Shown: in pieces, positions 26,753 to 36,498 of the stretch
Layout: every line of letters begins with the position of its first letter
How positions within the stretch are numbered: the stretch's first letter is position 1
Source: a bacterium
GTDB taxonomy: Bacteria > Cyanobacteriota > Vampirovibrionia > Obscuribacterales > Obscuribacteraceae
Assembly (NCBI GenBank): GCA_018062085.1
Contig: JAGOSY010000016.1
Location: 62,001-126,000 of the forward strand
Direction: 5' to 3'
Length of the DNA: 64,000 bases
Program-made: the position numbers and the translations under genes
Notes under the pieces: model-generated
The model's input: only the letters and a program-made list of their open reading frames with translations
Told to the model about the DNA's origin: nothing
The model's database searches: none

Positions 26753-28192
26753 ATGACAGTGAAATTCTTAGTCGCAATCAGCCTTTTGATTGCCCTTGAT
26801 ACGGGCTTGCCAAGCTTAGCTGCAATCAACTGGCAATCTAGCTATGGCCTCGGTCAGACAGCACTGAGCGAGCAGAACCTGCCTCAGGCAGAGGACTATT
26901 TTCGCCGCGCCCTGGCGCAAGTTGAAAAACAGCAGCACAACGCCGACGACTTAGCCAAGTGCCTGACAAGGCTTGCCGACACCCTGGCATTGAGTAACAA
27001 AACTACTGAAGCCCAAGCCACTTACCAGAGGCTCTTGTCGGTCCTAGAAAGCAAATATGGTAAGAACAGTGCCAAAATTGCTCCCGCCCTCATTGCCCTA
27101 GGCTCGGTGCAAGAATCAGAAGGCGACCATACTGCCGCCATGCCCTATTACCAGAGGGCCTTTGAACTCAACGAAAAAAACTACGGGCCTTACAGCCCTG
27201 AAATAGTCTCTAGTCTTCACAGGCTGGCACGTTCTACATACAAAGCCGGCTTTAAAGAACCAGCAGCAAAGCACTACAAAAGAGCAATGTCTATTTTGCT
27301 CAACCAGCCCGGCCTAGAAGCCAGCAACCAGTTACCATCACTAATTGGCGACTACAAAGACTTGATCAAAGGTGATGAACAATCTAGCCAAGACTTACTA
27401 AAAGAATTCAAGAAAGATATTGCACTGCCACCAGAAGCGACAAGTAGAACTCCACAGAGCAGCCAACAATCAGCCTTTCAAGAGCAAAGCACAAGCAAGC
27501 TGTCAAGCGACCATAGTTTTCAAACAGAAGAAGAATCAAAGATTCTGCTAAGAGGGCTCAATCAAAACTACTCAGAACAGGCCCTAAATCCAGCCTATAA
27601 AACAATGAACGAAGCCATTTTCGATCAAAATCACTTTGGCAAAGGCGAAGACTTTTATCAGCGCAAAATAGCTGCAGATATTGCCTCACTAGGAGCCAAT
27701 CATCCATCTAACGCCAATGATCTCAGTGGCCTCGCCCTCTTTTACATAAGCCAGAAGCGGTACAGCGAGGCTGATGCTCTGCTGACAAAAGCACTAGGCA
27801 TTTATAAAGCAGCCTATGGCTCGAACAACATTTTGACCATTCGCACCATGGCCACACTGGCTTCAACAAAGATGCACCTTGGCCAGAACCAACAGGCAGA
27901 AGAACTCTACAAGAGCGCCCTAGCACTCTCGCAAACAACGCTGGGTCCTAACAACATTGAGACAGCTCGAATTCTCAACGATCTGGCTTTTCTCTATTAT
28001 TCGCAAGACAAATTGAAGGATGCAAAAACTTTCTATCAGTGGGCTCTAGCTAGTACAGAAGGGGCCGTTGGCAAAAGCGATCCGCTCTTAGCGGCCTGTC
28101 TCAAAGACTATGCTCAAGTGTTGCACAGCCTTGGCAGTGAAAGCGAATCGATAGCAGCAGCAGACAAAGCCAAGCTAATTTTGACCAAGTAA
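26753..28192 (+). CDS. Secreted TPR-repeat protein (paralogue of the one at 36.5-38.1 kb)
   Basis: A 479-aa protein with signal peptide (FLVAISLLIALDTGLPSLA). Two blocks of kinesin-light-chain-type TPRs (about residues 30-190 and 310-475) flank a Gln/Ser-rich linker (about 225-260). Repeats include LGQTALSEQNLPQAEDYFRR and LAFLYYSQDKLKDAKTFYQW. The whole layout, including the closing block with LAACLKDYAQVLHSLGSES, matches the protein at 36.5-38.1 kb. TATAAT at 26724-26729 could be its promoter. Probably a periplasmic scaffold; partners unknown. Confidence 0.85.
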   Translation: MTVKFLVAISLLIALDTGLPSLAAINWQSSYGLGQTALSEQNLPQAEDYFRRALAQVEKQQHNADDLAKCLTRLADTLALSNKTTEAQATYQRLLSVLESKYGKNSAKIAPALIALGSVQESEGDHTAAMPYYQRAFELNEKNYGPYSPEIVSSLHRLARSTYKAGFKEPAAKHYKRAMSILLNQPGLEASNQLPSLIGDYKDLIKGDEQSSQDLLKEFKKDIALPPEATSRTPQSSQQSAFQEQSTSKLSSDHSFQTEEESKILLRGLNQNYSEQALNPAYKTMNEAIFDQNHFGKGEDFYQRKIAADIASLGANHPSNANDLSGLALFYISQKRYSEADALLTKALGIYKAAYGSNNILTIRTMATLASTKMHLGQNQQAEELYKSALALSQTTLGPNNIETARILNDLAFLYYSQDKLKDAKTFYQWALASTEGAVGKSDPLLAACLKDYAQVLHSLGSESESIAAADKAKLILTK

Positions 28193-28215
28193 GATCTAAT
28201 TCGACAATGCAACAT

Positions 28216-28247
28216 GTAGCCAATGAGTGTTCAATTTCACTGGCTAC
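28216..28247 (+). terminator. Hairpin downstream of the TPR gene, weak terminator candidate
   Basis: GTAGCCA (28216-28222) pairs with TGGCTAC (28241-28247), and inside it AGTG pairs with CACT. No T-run follows, so this is a structured element rather than a classical terminator. Confidence 0.3.
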
Positions 28248-28346
28248 TTAGCGAAAGCCTAATTAGCATAGTGGAATTACCAGAAATAGCATTACCAGAA
28301 ATAGCATTCGACAGCAATCCAGTCCGAGCTAACGATCTGCCCAAAG

Positions 28347-29282
28347 CTAACGCTTATCAGCAAAATCGAACCTACGTGGCCTATTACCAACGACCCACGG
28401 CTCCTCGCCGTTGTATGGCCGACCTACAATAACTGGCTCATCACGCCTACCACCACCGTAGGGTCTAATAGGCTCTTCATCAAAAATGATAGAAATTTGG
28501 GGCAAGGTCCCCTGGCCACTGACGAGCTTATCCAATGCCTTTTGATCTTTTCCGGCTTGCTGCTCCTCCAAAATCTTTTCTTTCCGCGCGGCCACAACCA
28601 CTGCACTATAGACCTCTTTAGGTACACTGCCGTTGAGATCATATTGAGCCACTGTTGCAACCAACTGATTCTCATATTGAGCCTTCAGAGCTAAACTGGC
28701 TGTACCAGACTCAAGCTGAGCAATCTGCAAAGGTGTCATGTTCTTCTTAGCTGTTTCAGAAATGTTTTTCTCGAGGGCAGTGGTGCGTCTATTAAGTTCA
28801 TCAAGCATTGGAGTTTTGGGACGCTCCATTTCAAGGGTATACTTAATAAGCGGATTATCTGAATCGGTTTTGAGGTGCGCCTTCAGTTGCTGCTCTTCTT
28901 TCGCCAGCTGCTGCCGCTCACTCGGCGTCATACCGGCGCGCGCCAATAGACGAACATGATCATGCAAAGTGACGCGCTCACCAAACACCCCAGAGAGCTT
29001 ATCTTTGATCGTCTCCATCACACCGTCTACACCAGTCTTTCCTGAATTTGGTGTTAGCGAAAGAAACTCGGGTGGTGCCTTGGCTTTGCTCCCATCCAGC
29101 GGAACGGAGAAATCTAGGTCTTTTGGTAGAAGCACAAGATTGTCTGACGACAGTGCCCTTCTTTCGGTAGACGGAAACGTCTTATCATTTGATGCACCCT
29201 TCATAAGATCAAGAGCATTTAATTCTGGCGCTGATGCACGAGCATAGCTAGATTTGTCAAACTGGAGAGATTCTAGTTCCAT
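28347..29282 (-). CDS. Hypothetical protein
   Basis: A 311-aa protein with a good start (GAGGT seven bases before ATG 29282). No signal peptide. Residues about 80-240 are predicted helical and charged (MTPSERQQLAKEEQQLKAHL, DELNRRTTALEKNISETAKK). The C-terminus is Gly/Pro/Arg-rich (RPYGGGRRDEPVIVGRPYNG). No domain recognised. The last third contains an evenly acidic-basic stretch (AARKEKILEEQQAGKDQKAL) that could be a coiled coil. It converges on the upstream plus-strand TPR gene. Function unknown. Confidence 0.7.
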   Translation of the reverse strand: MELESLQFDKSSYARASAPELNALDLMKGASNDKTFPSTERRALSSDNLVLLPKDLDFSVPLDGSKAKAPPEFLSLTPNSGKTGVDGVMETIKDKLSGVFGERVTLHDHVRLLARAGMTPSERQQLAKEEQQLKAHLKTDSDNPLIKYTLEMERPKTPMLDELNRRTTALEKNISETAKKNMTPLQIAQLESGTASLALKAQYENQLVATVAQYDLNGSVPKEVYSAVVVAARKEKILEEQQAGKDQKALDKLVSGQGTLPQISIIFDEEPIRPYGGGRRDEPVIVGRPYNGEEPWVVGNRPRRFDFADKR

Positions 29283-29416
29283 ATTATTTACCTCAATAAA
29301 AAGTATTCGCGCACTTCTCCAAGGACCGGAGCCGGGGTGTCGCTACCGGATGGGGGAGAATGCAGAGAAGCACACAACTTGAAGATAATTCGCTGTGCTT
29401 CAATAGGGACTTTACT

Positions 29417-29487
29417 AACAAGATGACCGTAAACCATCTTGTTGACATTTTATTGGCAACTTTCTGACATTTCCTTGGCATCTTGTT
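29417..29487. repeat. Inverted and direct repeats in the 29.3-29.5 kb intergenic region
   Basis: AACAAGATG (29417-29425) and CATCTTGTT (29435-29443) form a perfect 9-base inverted repeat with a 9-base loop, and CATCTTGTT recurs at 29479-29487. TGACATTT with a following TTGGCA occurs twice with 22-base period (from 29443 and 29465). The cluster lies between the adaptor gene stop and the start of the 28.3 kb gene. Confidence 0.6.
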
Positions 29488-29517
29488 AGCCGGCCGAAGT
29501 CCTGGCTATGTGAATTC

Positions 29518-30765
29518 TTACTTACTGGGCTGAGCAATCACTTTCGATTCATTCTGCAACTCTTCGCTGGCTTTCTCTGCCACCGTATCGCCTTGATTGA
29601 TATTGCCGAAAATCTCCACCATGCCATCCATAATTTGACCTTTGCGCACAGTTACCCATTCCACCACGCCATCTTTTACTTTACAGACAAAAGTATTGAG
29701 CGGTGTAGAAACAACGGCTGAGATTGGCACGAACAGTGAACTTTGATGGCGTCTGGTGGGCCAATATATTTTGCAAAACATACCAGGCAAGATACTGTAG
29801 TCAGGATTAAAGTAGTTAAGCTCCACTGGCATAGTACGGGTATCTTTGTCGAGGTTATTACTGATACGAGCCACTGTACCAACGAATTTACGCCCGGGGA
29901 AAGACGAGACAGTGAAGGGCACCTGGGAGCCTACTACAACACCGGCCGTATCAATCTCAGGAACCGGTGCCACAACGCGCAATAGATCTAGCTGTTTGAC
30001 ACGGCAAATAGGGGGATAAGCGCCGCTGCCATCAGGGCCGACATAACTGCCCACATGCATTTTGCGCTCGGTAACATAGCCGTCAAAGGGTGCTGTAATT
30101 TCTAGATATGAAGCAAAATCAGCATAGTTTTCAAAGCCTTTAATGCGGGCAGCTAGCTCTTCTTTGCGCATGGTCACTTCATGAGCTTTGGCATTAATTC
30201 GCTTGATGAAAGTATTTACTTCTTGTTTGTCAGCTTCAACAGATTGGGCCCATTGCACCACATCGTTGTCTGCCACCACACCTGGCACCAGGGAGGCAGC
30301 ATAAACACGTTGATAGGTAGATTGATCGGCTAGTAAATTAGCCTGGCGCTTTTTCAAATCAGCTTGTAAGTCTTGCAAATCAGACTCTTCTGAAGCAACA
30401 GCAGCCTTTGCTGCTGCTACGCGTGCCAAAGCCTCATTACGCGAAGCAAGATACTCAGGAGCATACATAGTGGCCATTAGTTGGCCTTTCTTCACAACAG
30501 AACCGCGGTCGACATTAATAGACTTGATGAAGCCTCTAATTTTGGGATAGATCAAGACATCTTGGTAGGCCTCAATTTCTCCAGGCAACTGATCTTCGCG
30601 AAATAGTGTTTTAGAAACAACCGATACGGTAGGCACCGAGACGAGAACATCGCGACTGACTTCCTCGACTTTTTTCGGCTCAAGTTTTTGCCACAAGAAA
30701 TAGCCACCGACGGCAAGCGCTAAAACGATGATACCCAACCAAATTTTCGAAGATTTAGTGACCAT
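29518..30765 (-). CDS. RND periplasmic adaptor (HlyD/MFP family)
   Basis: A 415-aa adaptor from ATG 30765, chosen because GGAGGACC precedes it and the membrane anchor (IWLGIIVLALAVGGYFLW) then sits at the N-terminus. Adaptor hallmarks are LIYPKIRGFIKSINVDRGSV, VKKGQLMATMYAPEYLASRN, a helical hairpin (about residues 85-190) and ITAPFDGYVTERKMHVGSYV. It links the adjoining RND permease to TolC. The start overlaps the permease stop by 11 bases, so the gene is translationally coupled as the last member of a tolC-RND-MFP operon, the reverse of the common MFP-RND order. Confidence 0.92.
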   Translation of the reverse strand: MVTKSSKIWLGIIVLALAVGGYFLWQKLEPKKVEEVSRDVLVSVPTVSVVSKTLFREDQLPGEIEAYQDVLIYPKIRGFIKSINVDRGSVVKKGQLMATMYAPEYLASRNEALARVAAAKAAVASEESDLQDLQADLKKRQANLLADQSTYQRVYAASLVPGVVADNDVVQWAQSVEADKQEVNTFIKRINAKAHEVTMRKEELAARIKGFENYADFASYLEITAPFDGYVTERKMHVGSYVGPDGSGAYPPICRVKQLDLLRVVAPVPEIDTAGVVVGSQVPFTVSSFPGRKFVGTVARISNNLDKDTRTMPVELNYFNPDYSILPGMFCKIYWPTRRHQSSLFVPISAVVSTPLNTFVCKVKDGVVEWVTVRKGQIMDGMVEIFGNINQGDTVAEKASEELQNESKVIAQPSK

Positions 30766-33700
30766 GGTCCTCCGGATGCAGCGAGTGAGTGCCAGTGCGA
30801 GCACCGGTCTGAATAATTGAGAACACCAAAGGCAGTAGAGTCAAAACCGACGTGGTGGACATACAAAGGCCCCCGATAACGGCACGACCAAGGGAAGAAC
30901 TCTGACCATTAGACAAAGCCATAGGCACCATACCTGCCACCATAGCGATAGAAGTCATTAAAATTGGTCGCATACGCATCTGGGCGGCGTGAATGGCCGA
31001 TTCAGAAGCAGTCTTGCCCTCTTCTCTGGTTTTCTCGGCAAATACCACCAGCAAGATAGCGTTAGCAATACCAACGCCAGTGGCCATAATCGCCCCCATG
31101 AACGATTGGATATTGAGGGTCGTGCCGGTCAACGTAAGAATGGTCAACACCCCAAGCAAAATAGCTGGCGTTGTCGACATCACCACAAGCACAATGCGAG
31201 CGGCCTGGAAGTAGCCAAGCAACATCAAAGCGATAACACAAACAGCCAGAACCAAACCACCAAGTAGGTGAGCAAAAGTATCCTTGAGCAAAGGCACCTG
31301 GCCAGTAACATCGGCGAATACGCCATGGGGCGGAACACCGGCTCGCTTAATGGCGGCTTTTACTTCTTCGCCCACCCGCCCCAGATCGCCACCGCTGTAG
31401 TTAGCAGTGAGTGAGACCATGCGCATCATGTTATAGCGATCAAATTCACCATTAGTGACACCATACTCGACTGTGGCCACATCGCCAATCAGAGGGTGTT
31501 GTGGCCGCCTTGTCTGACTACCTGGATAGAGCTTGGCGATTTCAGGGTCTTCCATAATGCCGTGGGGCGCCATCTGCTCTTTGCGAGTGCTTTTCATAGC
31601 CGGGAAGCTCGCAATATCGTCTTTCGATCTAATCTGGTCTTGTGGCACCTGTACTTGCACCTGATAAGAAAATCCACTAACAGGATCGCGCCACAAACTT
31701 AAATTGACAAAGCGGCTAGAGAAGAAGGCTGGTTGCAGTGACATCCCCACTTCTTCTGGGGTGAGGCCAAGCTGACCAGCTAATTCGCGATCAATATCAA
31801 TTTCGCAAGAAGGATAATCGAGGGCTTGCCCCCACTGCAAGTCACGCAGGGCTGTAATTTTCGCCATCTCTTTTAAAACTTTTGCGGCAAATATTTTATT
31901 GGTGACCAGGTTGTGCCCTGAAATCTGCACACAAATAGGTGTGGGAGAACCCAAGTTCATGATTTGACTGACAATGTCGCCAGGCTCGAAGGAATACTTG
32001 GTATCAGGAATCGCCTTAGCCAGACGCTTGCGCATATTGTCTTTGAACTGGCTCATATTGATGTGAGCATCTTCTTTGAGCTGCACATCAATCACTGCCT
32101 GGTGCGGTCCACTGGTCCACAAAAAGGCAGAACTGATGGGGAACATCGGGGGCTGCTGTCCAGCATAACCAAGGCTCTTCTCCACATTGGCCTCACCAGC
32201 CTCAGCTTTAATTATATCGAGGGTCTTAAGCACACGTTGCTCTAAGGCTTCTACGCGCATGCCCGTGGGGGCAGAAATACGCATGCGAAACTGACTGCTT
32301 CCAGAATCAGGAAACAGCTCTTTACCAATATTGTTGTAGAGCAAAAGTACTAGCGAAATACTAACAGTGAGATAGGCGCCAATCACAACAAAACGCATGG
32401 GCATGAGCAGGTGCAACAAGCCAGCCAAGCCTTCTTTCATCTTGTCGATAAAGTCAGGCTTGTGTTCTTTCTTAGGTCCCCGGCCAATAGCAGTAGCATG
32501 AGCTTCGGCAGCCTCATCGCCTTCACCATCGGGCACTCCGCTATGTTCGTCCTTTAAAAGCCAGATAGCCATAATCGGCACTAAGGTTGAAGCCAAAGTA
32601 GTGGAGGCAATCATGGCAAAGCCCACAGCCAGCGACAGCGGAATAAACAGCTCGCGGGTAATGCCGACCATGAAGAATGAAGGAATAAATACCGCCACCA
32701 CTGACAACATGGCGAGTAGCCGCGGCACCATAGTCTCAACACAGGCCTCGTATACAGCACGTGTTTTCTCCACGCCATTGGCCAGGTGACTGTGCATGTT
32801 CTCAATACATACAGTGGCTTCATCGACGAGAATACCGATTGAGAGGGCAAGTCCACTCAATGTTTGAATGTTAATAGTCTGGCCGCAGAGCCAGAGACCA
32901 ACAATAGACGACATCAAAGACAATGGAATAGTGGTGACAACAATAGCTGTACTGCGCAGGTCACGCAAGAAAAGTAAGATCATCAAACCAGGCAAAATTG
33001 TTCCCAGTACACCTTCGTGAAAGACGTCGGTGATCGCTTCACGGACATATTTTGATTGGTCAAACTCATAACTAATTTTGACGTCATCAGGCAATACAGC
33101 CTGCATGCGGGGCAAAGCTGAAGTGAGTGCATCAACCACTGATACAGTAGAAGCATCACCCCGCTTTACTGCTGGAATATAGACTGTGCGTCGCCCTTGA
33201 AAGAGAGCATAACCGGCCAAAATATCAGACGAATCTTCAACCTTACCAATGTCTTTGACAAATATCTGTGGCCCGTGACCAGTTCGAATGGGTAAATAAT
33301 CAAGCTGATGGATATCGGGCAAATCAGAGTTGACTGGGGCAATGCGCAAATAATCGCCCGTGCGCACGTTGCCGGCTGGCAATACTTTGTTGCCCGAGGC
33401 CAGGGCCTCGATAATTTCAGCGCCCGAAATATTGTATTGCTTGAGCTTGTCAGCATCAACGCTGAGCACAATACTGCGAATATTCCCGCCAAAGGGCGGC
33501 GGCGCTTCTGCACCAGGGACGGTGGCAAGCAGAGGTCGTATGCGGGTATAGGCCAAATCTTCTAAGTCTTTAACCGTCTTAGTGTCCGAAGAGAGAACCA
33601 GTTGCCCCACTGGCAAACTGCCCGCGTCAAAGCGCAAGACAAAGGGGTTATAGGTGCCATGGGGCATCAAACTAGTGGCGCGGTTAGCCATGGCGACAAT

Positions 33701-34021
33701 AGTGGCCATGGCGCTGGCCATATCGGTATCAGGCTGGAAAAAGACCTTAATCACAGAGACGTTTTGAATAGTGCGCGACTCAATATGCTCAATCCCTGGC
33801 ACATAGAGGAAGTAAAGCTCATAGGTTGACGTGATATAACCTTCCATCTGCTCAGGGGACATGCCACCATAGCCCTGAATGACATAAATAGCTGGAATCT
33901 TCAAATCAGGGAAGATATCGCGCTTCATGCTGCCGACAGCTAAAAAGGCCACGCAAACAATGCTAATAACAGCAGCGATTATTGAAATCGGTCGTCTAAG
34001 AGCAAAGCTGATGATCCACAT
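30755..34021 (-). CDS. RND-family efflux permease with non-canonical proton-relay residues
   Basis: A 1088-aa RND permease (N-terminus FALRRPISIIAAVISIVCVA). It is distinct from the MdtB/C-like pair: helix 4 reads GILVDEATVCIENMHSHL (Asp-Glu in place of Asp-Asp), and helix 10 reads GVGIANAILLVVFAEKTREE, with Ala where HAE1 pumps have the relay lysine. Between halves there is a cytoplasmic loop rich in His/Glu/Lys (DGEGDEAAEAHATAIGRGPK). I recall these substitutions as typical of an HAE1-related subgroup, not as inactivation. Substrate unknown. It lies between tolC-like and adaptor genes. Confidence 0.92.
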   Translation of the reverse strand: MWIISFALRRPISIIAAVISIVCVAFLAVGSMKRDIFPDLKIPAIYVIQGYGGMSPEQMEGYITSTYELYFLYVPGIEHIESRTIQNVSVIKVFFQPDTDMASAMATIVAMANRATSLMPHGTYNPFVLRFDAGSLPVGQLVLSSDTKTVKDLEDLAYTRIRPLLATVPGAEAPPPFGGNIRSIVLSVDADKLKQYNISGAEIIEALASGNKVLPAGNVRTGDYLRIAPVNSDLPDIHQLDYLPIRTGHGPQIFVKDIGKVEDSSDILAGYALFQGRRTVYIPAVKRGDASTVSVVDALTSALPRMQAVLPDDVKISYEFDQSKYVREAITDVFHEGVLGTILPGLMILLFLRDLRSTAIVVTTIPLSLMSSIVGLWLCGQTINIQTLSGLALSIGILVDEATVCIENMHSHLANGVEKTRAVYEACVETMVPRLLAMLSVVAVFIPSFFMVGITRELFIPLSLAVGFAMIASTTLASTLVPIMAIWLLKDEHSGVPDGEGDEAAEAHATAIGRGPKKEHKPDFIDKMKEGLAGLLHLLMPMRFVVIGAYLTVSISLVLLLYNNIGKELFPDSGSSQFRMRISAPTGMRVEALEQRVLKTLDIIKAEAGEANVEKSLGYAGQQPPMFPISSAFLWTSGPHQAVIDVQLKEDAHINMSQFKDNMRKRLAKAIPDTKYSFEPGDIVSQIMNLGSPTPICVQISGHNLVTNKIFAAKVLKEMAKITALRDLQWGQALDYPSCEIDIDRELAGQLGLTPEEVGMSLQPAFFSSRFVNLSLWRDPVSGFSYQVQVQVPQDQIRSKDDIASFPAMKSTRKEQMAPHGIMEDPEIAKLYPGSQTRRPQHPLIGDVATVEYGVTNGEFDRYNMMRMVSLTANYSGGDLGRVGEEVKAAIKRAGVPPHGVFADVTGQVPLLKDTFAHLLGGLVLAVCVIALMLLGYFQAARIVLVVMSTTPAILLGVLTILTLTGTTLNIQSFMGAIMATGVGIANAILLVVFAEKTREEGKTASESAIHAAQMRMRPILMTSIAMVAGMVPMALSNGQSSSLGRAVIGGLCMSTTSVLTLLPLVFSIIQTGARTGTHSLHPEDHGH

Positions 34022-34061
34022 TTTGAGCTATCCTGTTTTTTCTTTATCTTTACGTCGGATT

Positions 34062-35657
34062 TTAATTGCGACTAGCTCGACCTTCAACGATATCGACGAT
34101 ATCGAGGAAGGGCTTCAAATCTCCCTGGGCATAAGAGAGTAGCAAAATCGCCCGCCACACTTCGACTTGTGCCACGGCATCTTCTACTTCGGCTTCAGCA
34201 AGGGCCTTCTCTGCTTGAGCCAAGCTGACCATATCAGTCAGCCCTGTGCTGTAGCGCTTACTTACTTTTAACTCGCGTACCCGCGCGGCCTGAACCAAAA
34301 GCGGGGTTTCATCGGCAATTTTTCGTGCTTGCTCAAGCATTATTCTTGCCCGAGCATCTTTCTTCTCAAGAACTTGCATAGCCAGGTTCAAGTCTGCCCT
34401 GGCAGCCATTTCGTTATTTAAAGCAATGCGCTTTTGCGCTTTAAGAGGGAAGTATTCCATCACTGGAAAACTAAAAGAAGCGCCGACCATGTAGTTGAAA
34501 ACTTGAGGTAGGGCGCCACCACCCACGGGGCGAATAGGATTGACACCATCACTGCTACCCTTGCCCCAAACCGAAGAGTTGAACCACAAGTGCGGCCGGT
34601 AGGCCTTATCTAAGACAACCTGCTTAGCTTTCCATCGGCCAATTTCAGCAGTTTTGAGCAACGCTAGTGGGTGCGATGTCAAATCAATGGCACGCATGGG
34701 TTGAACTTGAGACGGGCTGCGCACCAAAGGGCTGGAAACAATATCAATATCAGCTGTAGCAGTACCCATTTTTTCAGCTAGACCAACAAGAGCTAGACGA
34801 GTATTTTTTTCAGCCTTAATTAAAGAAATGCGCGCCTTAGCCACTTCGTAGTCCCAATCAGCGGCTTCTACGCCAGGCTTGAGGCCTTCGGCCACCAGAG
34901 TCTTAGCCCGAACATTAGCAGCCCGCATATGCTGCAGGGCCGCCTCTGTCGACAAAATGATCTGCTTAGCAGCTACAGCCTCAAGAAATGCCTCAGCAGC
35001 ATCATAAGCCACATCTAGCTGGGTCAAGTTAACATCAGCGCGAGCGGTGCGGGCATCAGCATAAGCAAAATTGTCATTGGCATGACGCAGGCCAAAATCA
35101 ACCAAAAGCCAATTCAAGTTGACGCCCTGCAAGTTATTGACCAAGGGTCGCATGCTCGATTTTTGCGAAACCGGACCAGAATCAATTGGCACCGTATCAA
35201 AGCCTGAGACATTGTTCATAACGGTGCTGGCCACACGGTTACCAGTAATGGCTGACTCTTGAATATCAATATTTAAGTTGGGCAAGTACTGAGTTTTAGC
35301 AAGAGTGACATTGGCCATGGAAGCTTTGAGCTTAAAGCGCTTTGAGGCAATAGTTGGGTAATTGCGCAAGGCCACATCAACTGCCTCACGAATGCTGACA
35401 GCAGAAGTTGGTCTGATGGGCTGAAATTGAAAATCAATTACGGCAGTTTCACGACCAGTGGCAAGAGCTGGCGCAAATGAACTAGTGCAGAGAAAAAATA
35501 TGCATGCGAATAGAGCGAAGAGACGACGCAGGCGAAAATCGACCAATAAAAATGGAGCTAGCCACTCTGTTTTTTTGAAACCGCAGACAGCCATTGGCGA
35601 CCACTTGAATATGTCCACAACCCAGCCAAGCACTTGGCAGGCGGATACCGCCAGCAC
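34062..35657 (-). CDS. TolC-family outer-membrane efflux protein
   Basis: Up to 531 aa. The signal peptide (LFALFACIFFLCTSSFAPAL then ATG) begins near residue 45 of the GTG-started frame, so the true start is probably internal, for instance ATG 35594; no candidate has a strong ribosome-binding site. The mature part contains the two OEP repeats: SIREAVDVALRNYPTIASKR, VDVAYDAAEAFLEAVAAKQI, and the second-half NEMAARADLNLAMQVLEKKD, plus YSTGLTDMVSLAQAEKALAE. It forms the outer-membrane exit duct. It is the first gene of the operon and could also serve the MdtABC-like pump, which lacks its own channel (inference). Confidence 0.9.
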   Translation of the reverse strand: MLAVSACQVLGWVVDIFKWSPMAVCGFKKTEWLAPFLLVDFRLRRLFALFACIFFLCTSSFAPALATGRETAVIDFQFQPIRPTSAVSIREAVDVALRNYPTIASKRFKLKASMANVTLAKTQYLPNLNIDIQESAITGNRVASTVMNNVSGFDTVPIDSGPVSQKSSMRPLVNNLQGVNLNWLLVDFGLRHANDNFAYADARTARADVNLTQLDVAYDAAEAFLEAVAAKQIILSTEAALQHMRAANVRAKTLVAEGLKPGVEAADWDYEVAKARISLIKAEKNTRLALVGLAEKMGTATADIDIVSSPLVRSPSQVQPMRAIDLTSHPLALLKTAEIGRWKAKQVVLDKAYRPHLWFNSSVWGKGSSDGVNPIRPVGGGALPQVFNYMVGASFSFPVMEYFPLKAQKRIALNNEMAARADLNLAMQVLEKKDARARIMLEQARKIADETPLLVQAARVRELKVSKRYSTGLTDMVSLAQAEKALAEAEVEDAVAQVEVWRAILLLSYAQGDLKPFLDIVDIVEGRASRN

Positions 35658-35685
35658 TAAAGAATAGTCTTGGCCAAAGAGATTA

Positions 35686-35691
35686 TATAAT
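35686..35691 (+). promoter_or_regulatory. TATAAT box directly before the 35.7 kb gene, leaderless-like
   Basis: A perfect TATAAT ends seven bases before ATG 35699. If used, transcription would begin at about that ATG. No good -35 hexamer is seen. Confidence 0.4.
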
Positions 35692-35698
35692 GCCCTCT

Positions 35699-36496
35699 AT
35701 GGTGCCTCATTCATACAAGACGATTGTCTTATTATTCTTATCTGTGCTCACTTCTGACCTAAGCTGTGAGCTGGCCTGGGCCGCTGATCAAGAAGCCCTT
35801 GATCGCAAGTTTGGCCAATTTTCTGGGCAAGCTTTTCGTGACAGTTTTTTCTCTGAGCAAATTAGACAGAGCTCGAGCATGGACGACTTAGCCGAATTGG
35901 AGCGTAAGCTGGCCGAAGAACGGGCGGAGAAAAAAGAGCTGCGGCGTCAAAGAGATGCAAATGAAGAAAAAGATAAGCTTGAAAGAGCTGAGCGAAATAA
36001 ACATATGTTTGACCGCTCCGAAGACCTGCCGAAGACATCAAGCATGCCTGGTTCGCACGAAAGTAGCTACTCAACTCCGATTTTAGACAACGACTTTACT
36101 TTTGATTTCGAGAAGCAAGTGCTGCAATCAGATTTATTTTCCGATCGACGCACAGATTCCAAGCCTGACTCAAGCTCTCACCTGGGGCCAGATTTCAAAG
36201 CCGCCGATTTTGACTGGTTGCAAGTAATGCGCAGTAATTCAGGACTTTTCCCCCGGGCCCGCGAAGTGGACGACCATGAATTTGACCGCGACAGTGACAG
36301 CTGGGCCAAAAGAAGAGAGAGAGCGAAACTACCGGGCCGGGTAATCGAAGTCACTGGCGACTGGGTGCCTGACAAGCTTGACCCGACCTCGAACGGTGGC
36401 TTCACCATCGCCCCTGACAACGGCTCTCCGGTGCCATATAAACTCAATGGCCACGTTGACATCCAACGGGGTCGCCCCTGGAACGATAACGACTAA
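35699..36496 (+). CDS. Secreted coiled-coil hypothetical protein
   Basis: A 265-aa protein (ATG 35690 would add three residues but overlaps a TATAAT). The signal peptide is TIVLLFLSVLTSDLSCELAW followed by AADQ. Residues about 55-105 form a charged coiled coil (ELERKLAEERAEKKELRRQR). The remainder is acidic and Ser/Asp-rich with PILDNDFTFDFEKQVLQSDL, and a compact C-terminus (GGFTIAPDNGSPVPYKLNGH). No domain recognised. Probably periplasmic. Divergent from the tolC-RND-MFP operon. Confidence 0.7.
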   Translation: MVPHSYKTIVLLFLSVLTSDLSCELAWAADQEALDRKFGQFSGQAFRDSFFSEQIRQSSSMDDLAELERKLAEERAEKKELRRQRDANEEKDKLERAERNKHMFDRSEDLPKTSSMPGSHESSYSTPILDNDFTFDFEKQVLQSDLFSDRRTDSKPDSSSHLGPDFKAADFDWLQVMRSNSGLFPRAREVDDHEFDRDSDSWAKRRERAKLPGRVIEVTGDWVPDKLDPTSNGGFTIAPDNGSPVPYKLNGHVDIQRGRPWNDND

Positions 36497-36498
36497 CT

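Noticed and set aside
28223..28432. 69-codon frame containing a duplicated LPEIA
   Set aside because: Produced by a 15-base direct repeat (CCAGAAATAGCATTA twice) and overlaps the 3' end of the opposite gene.
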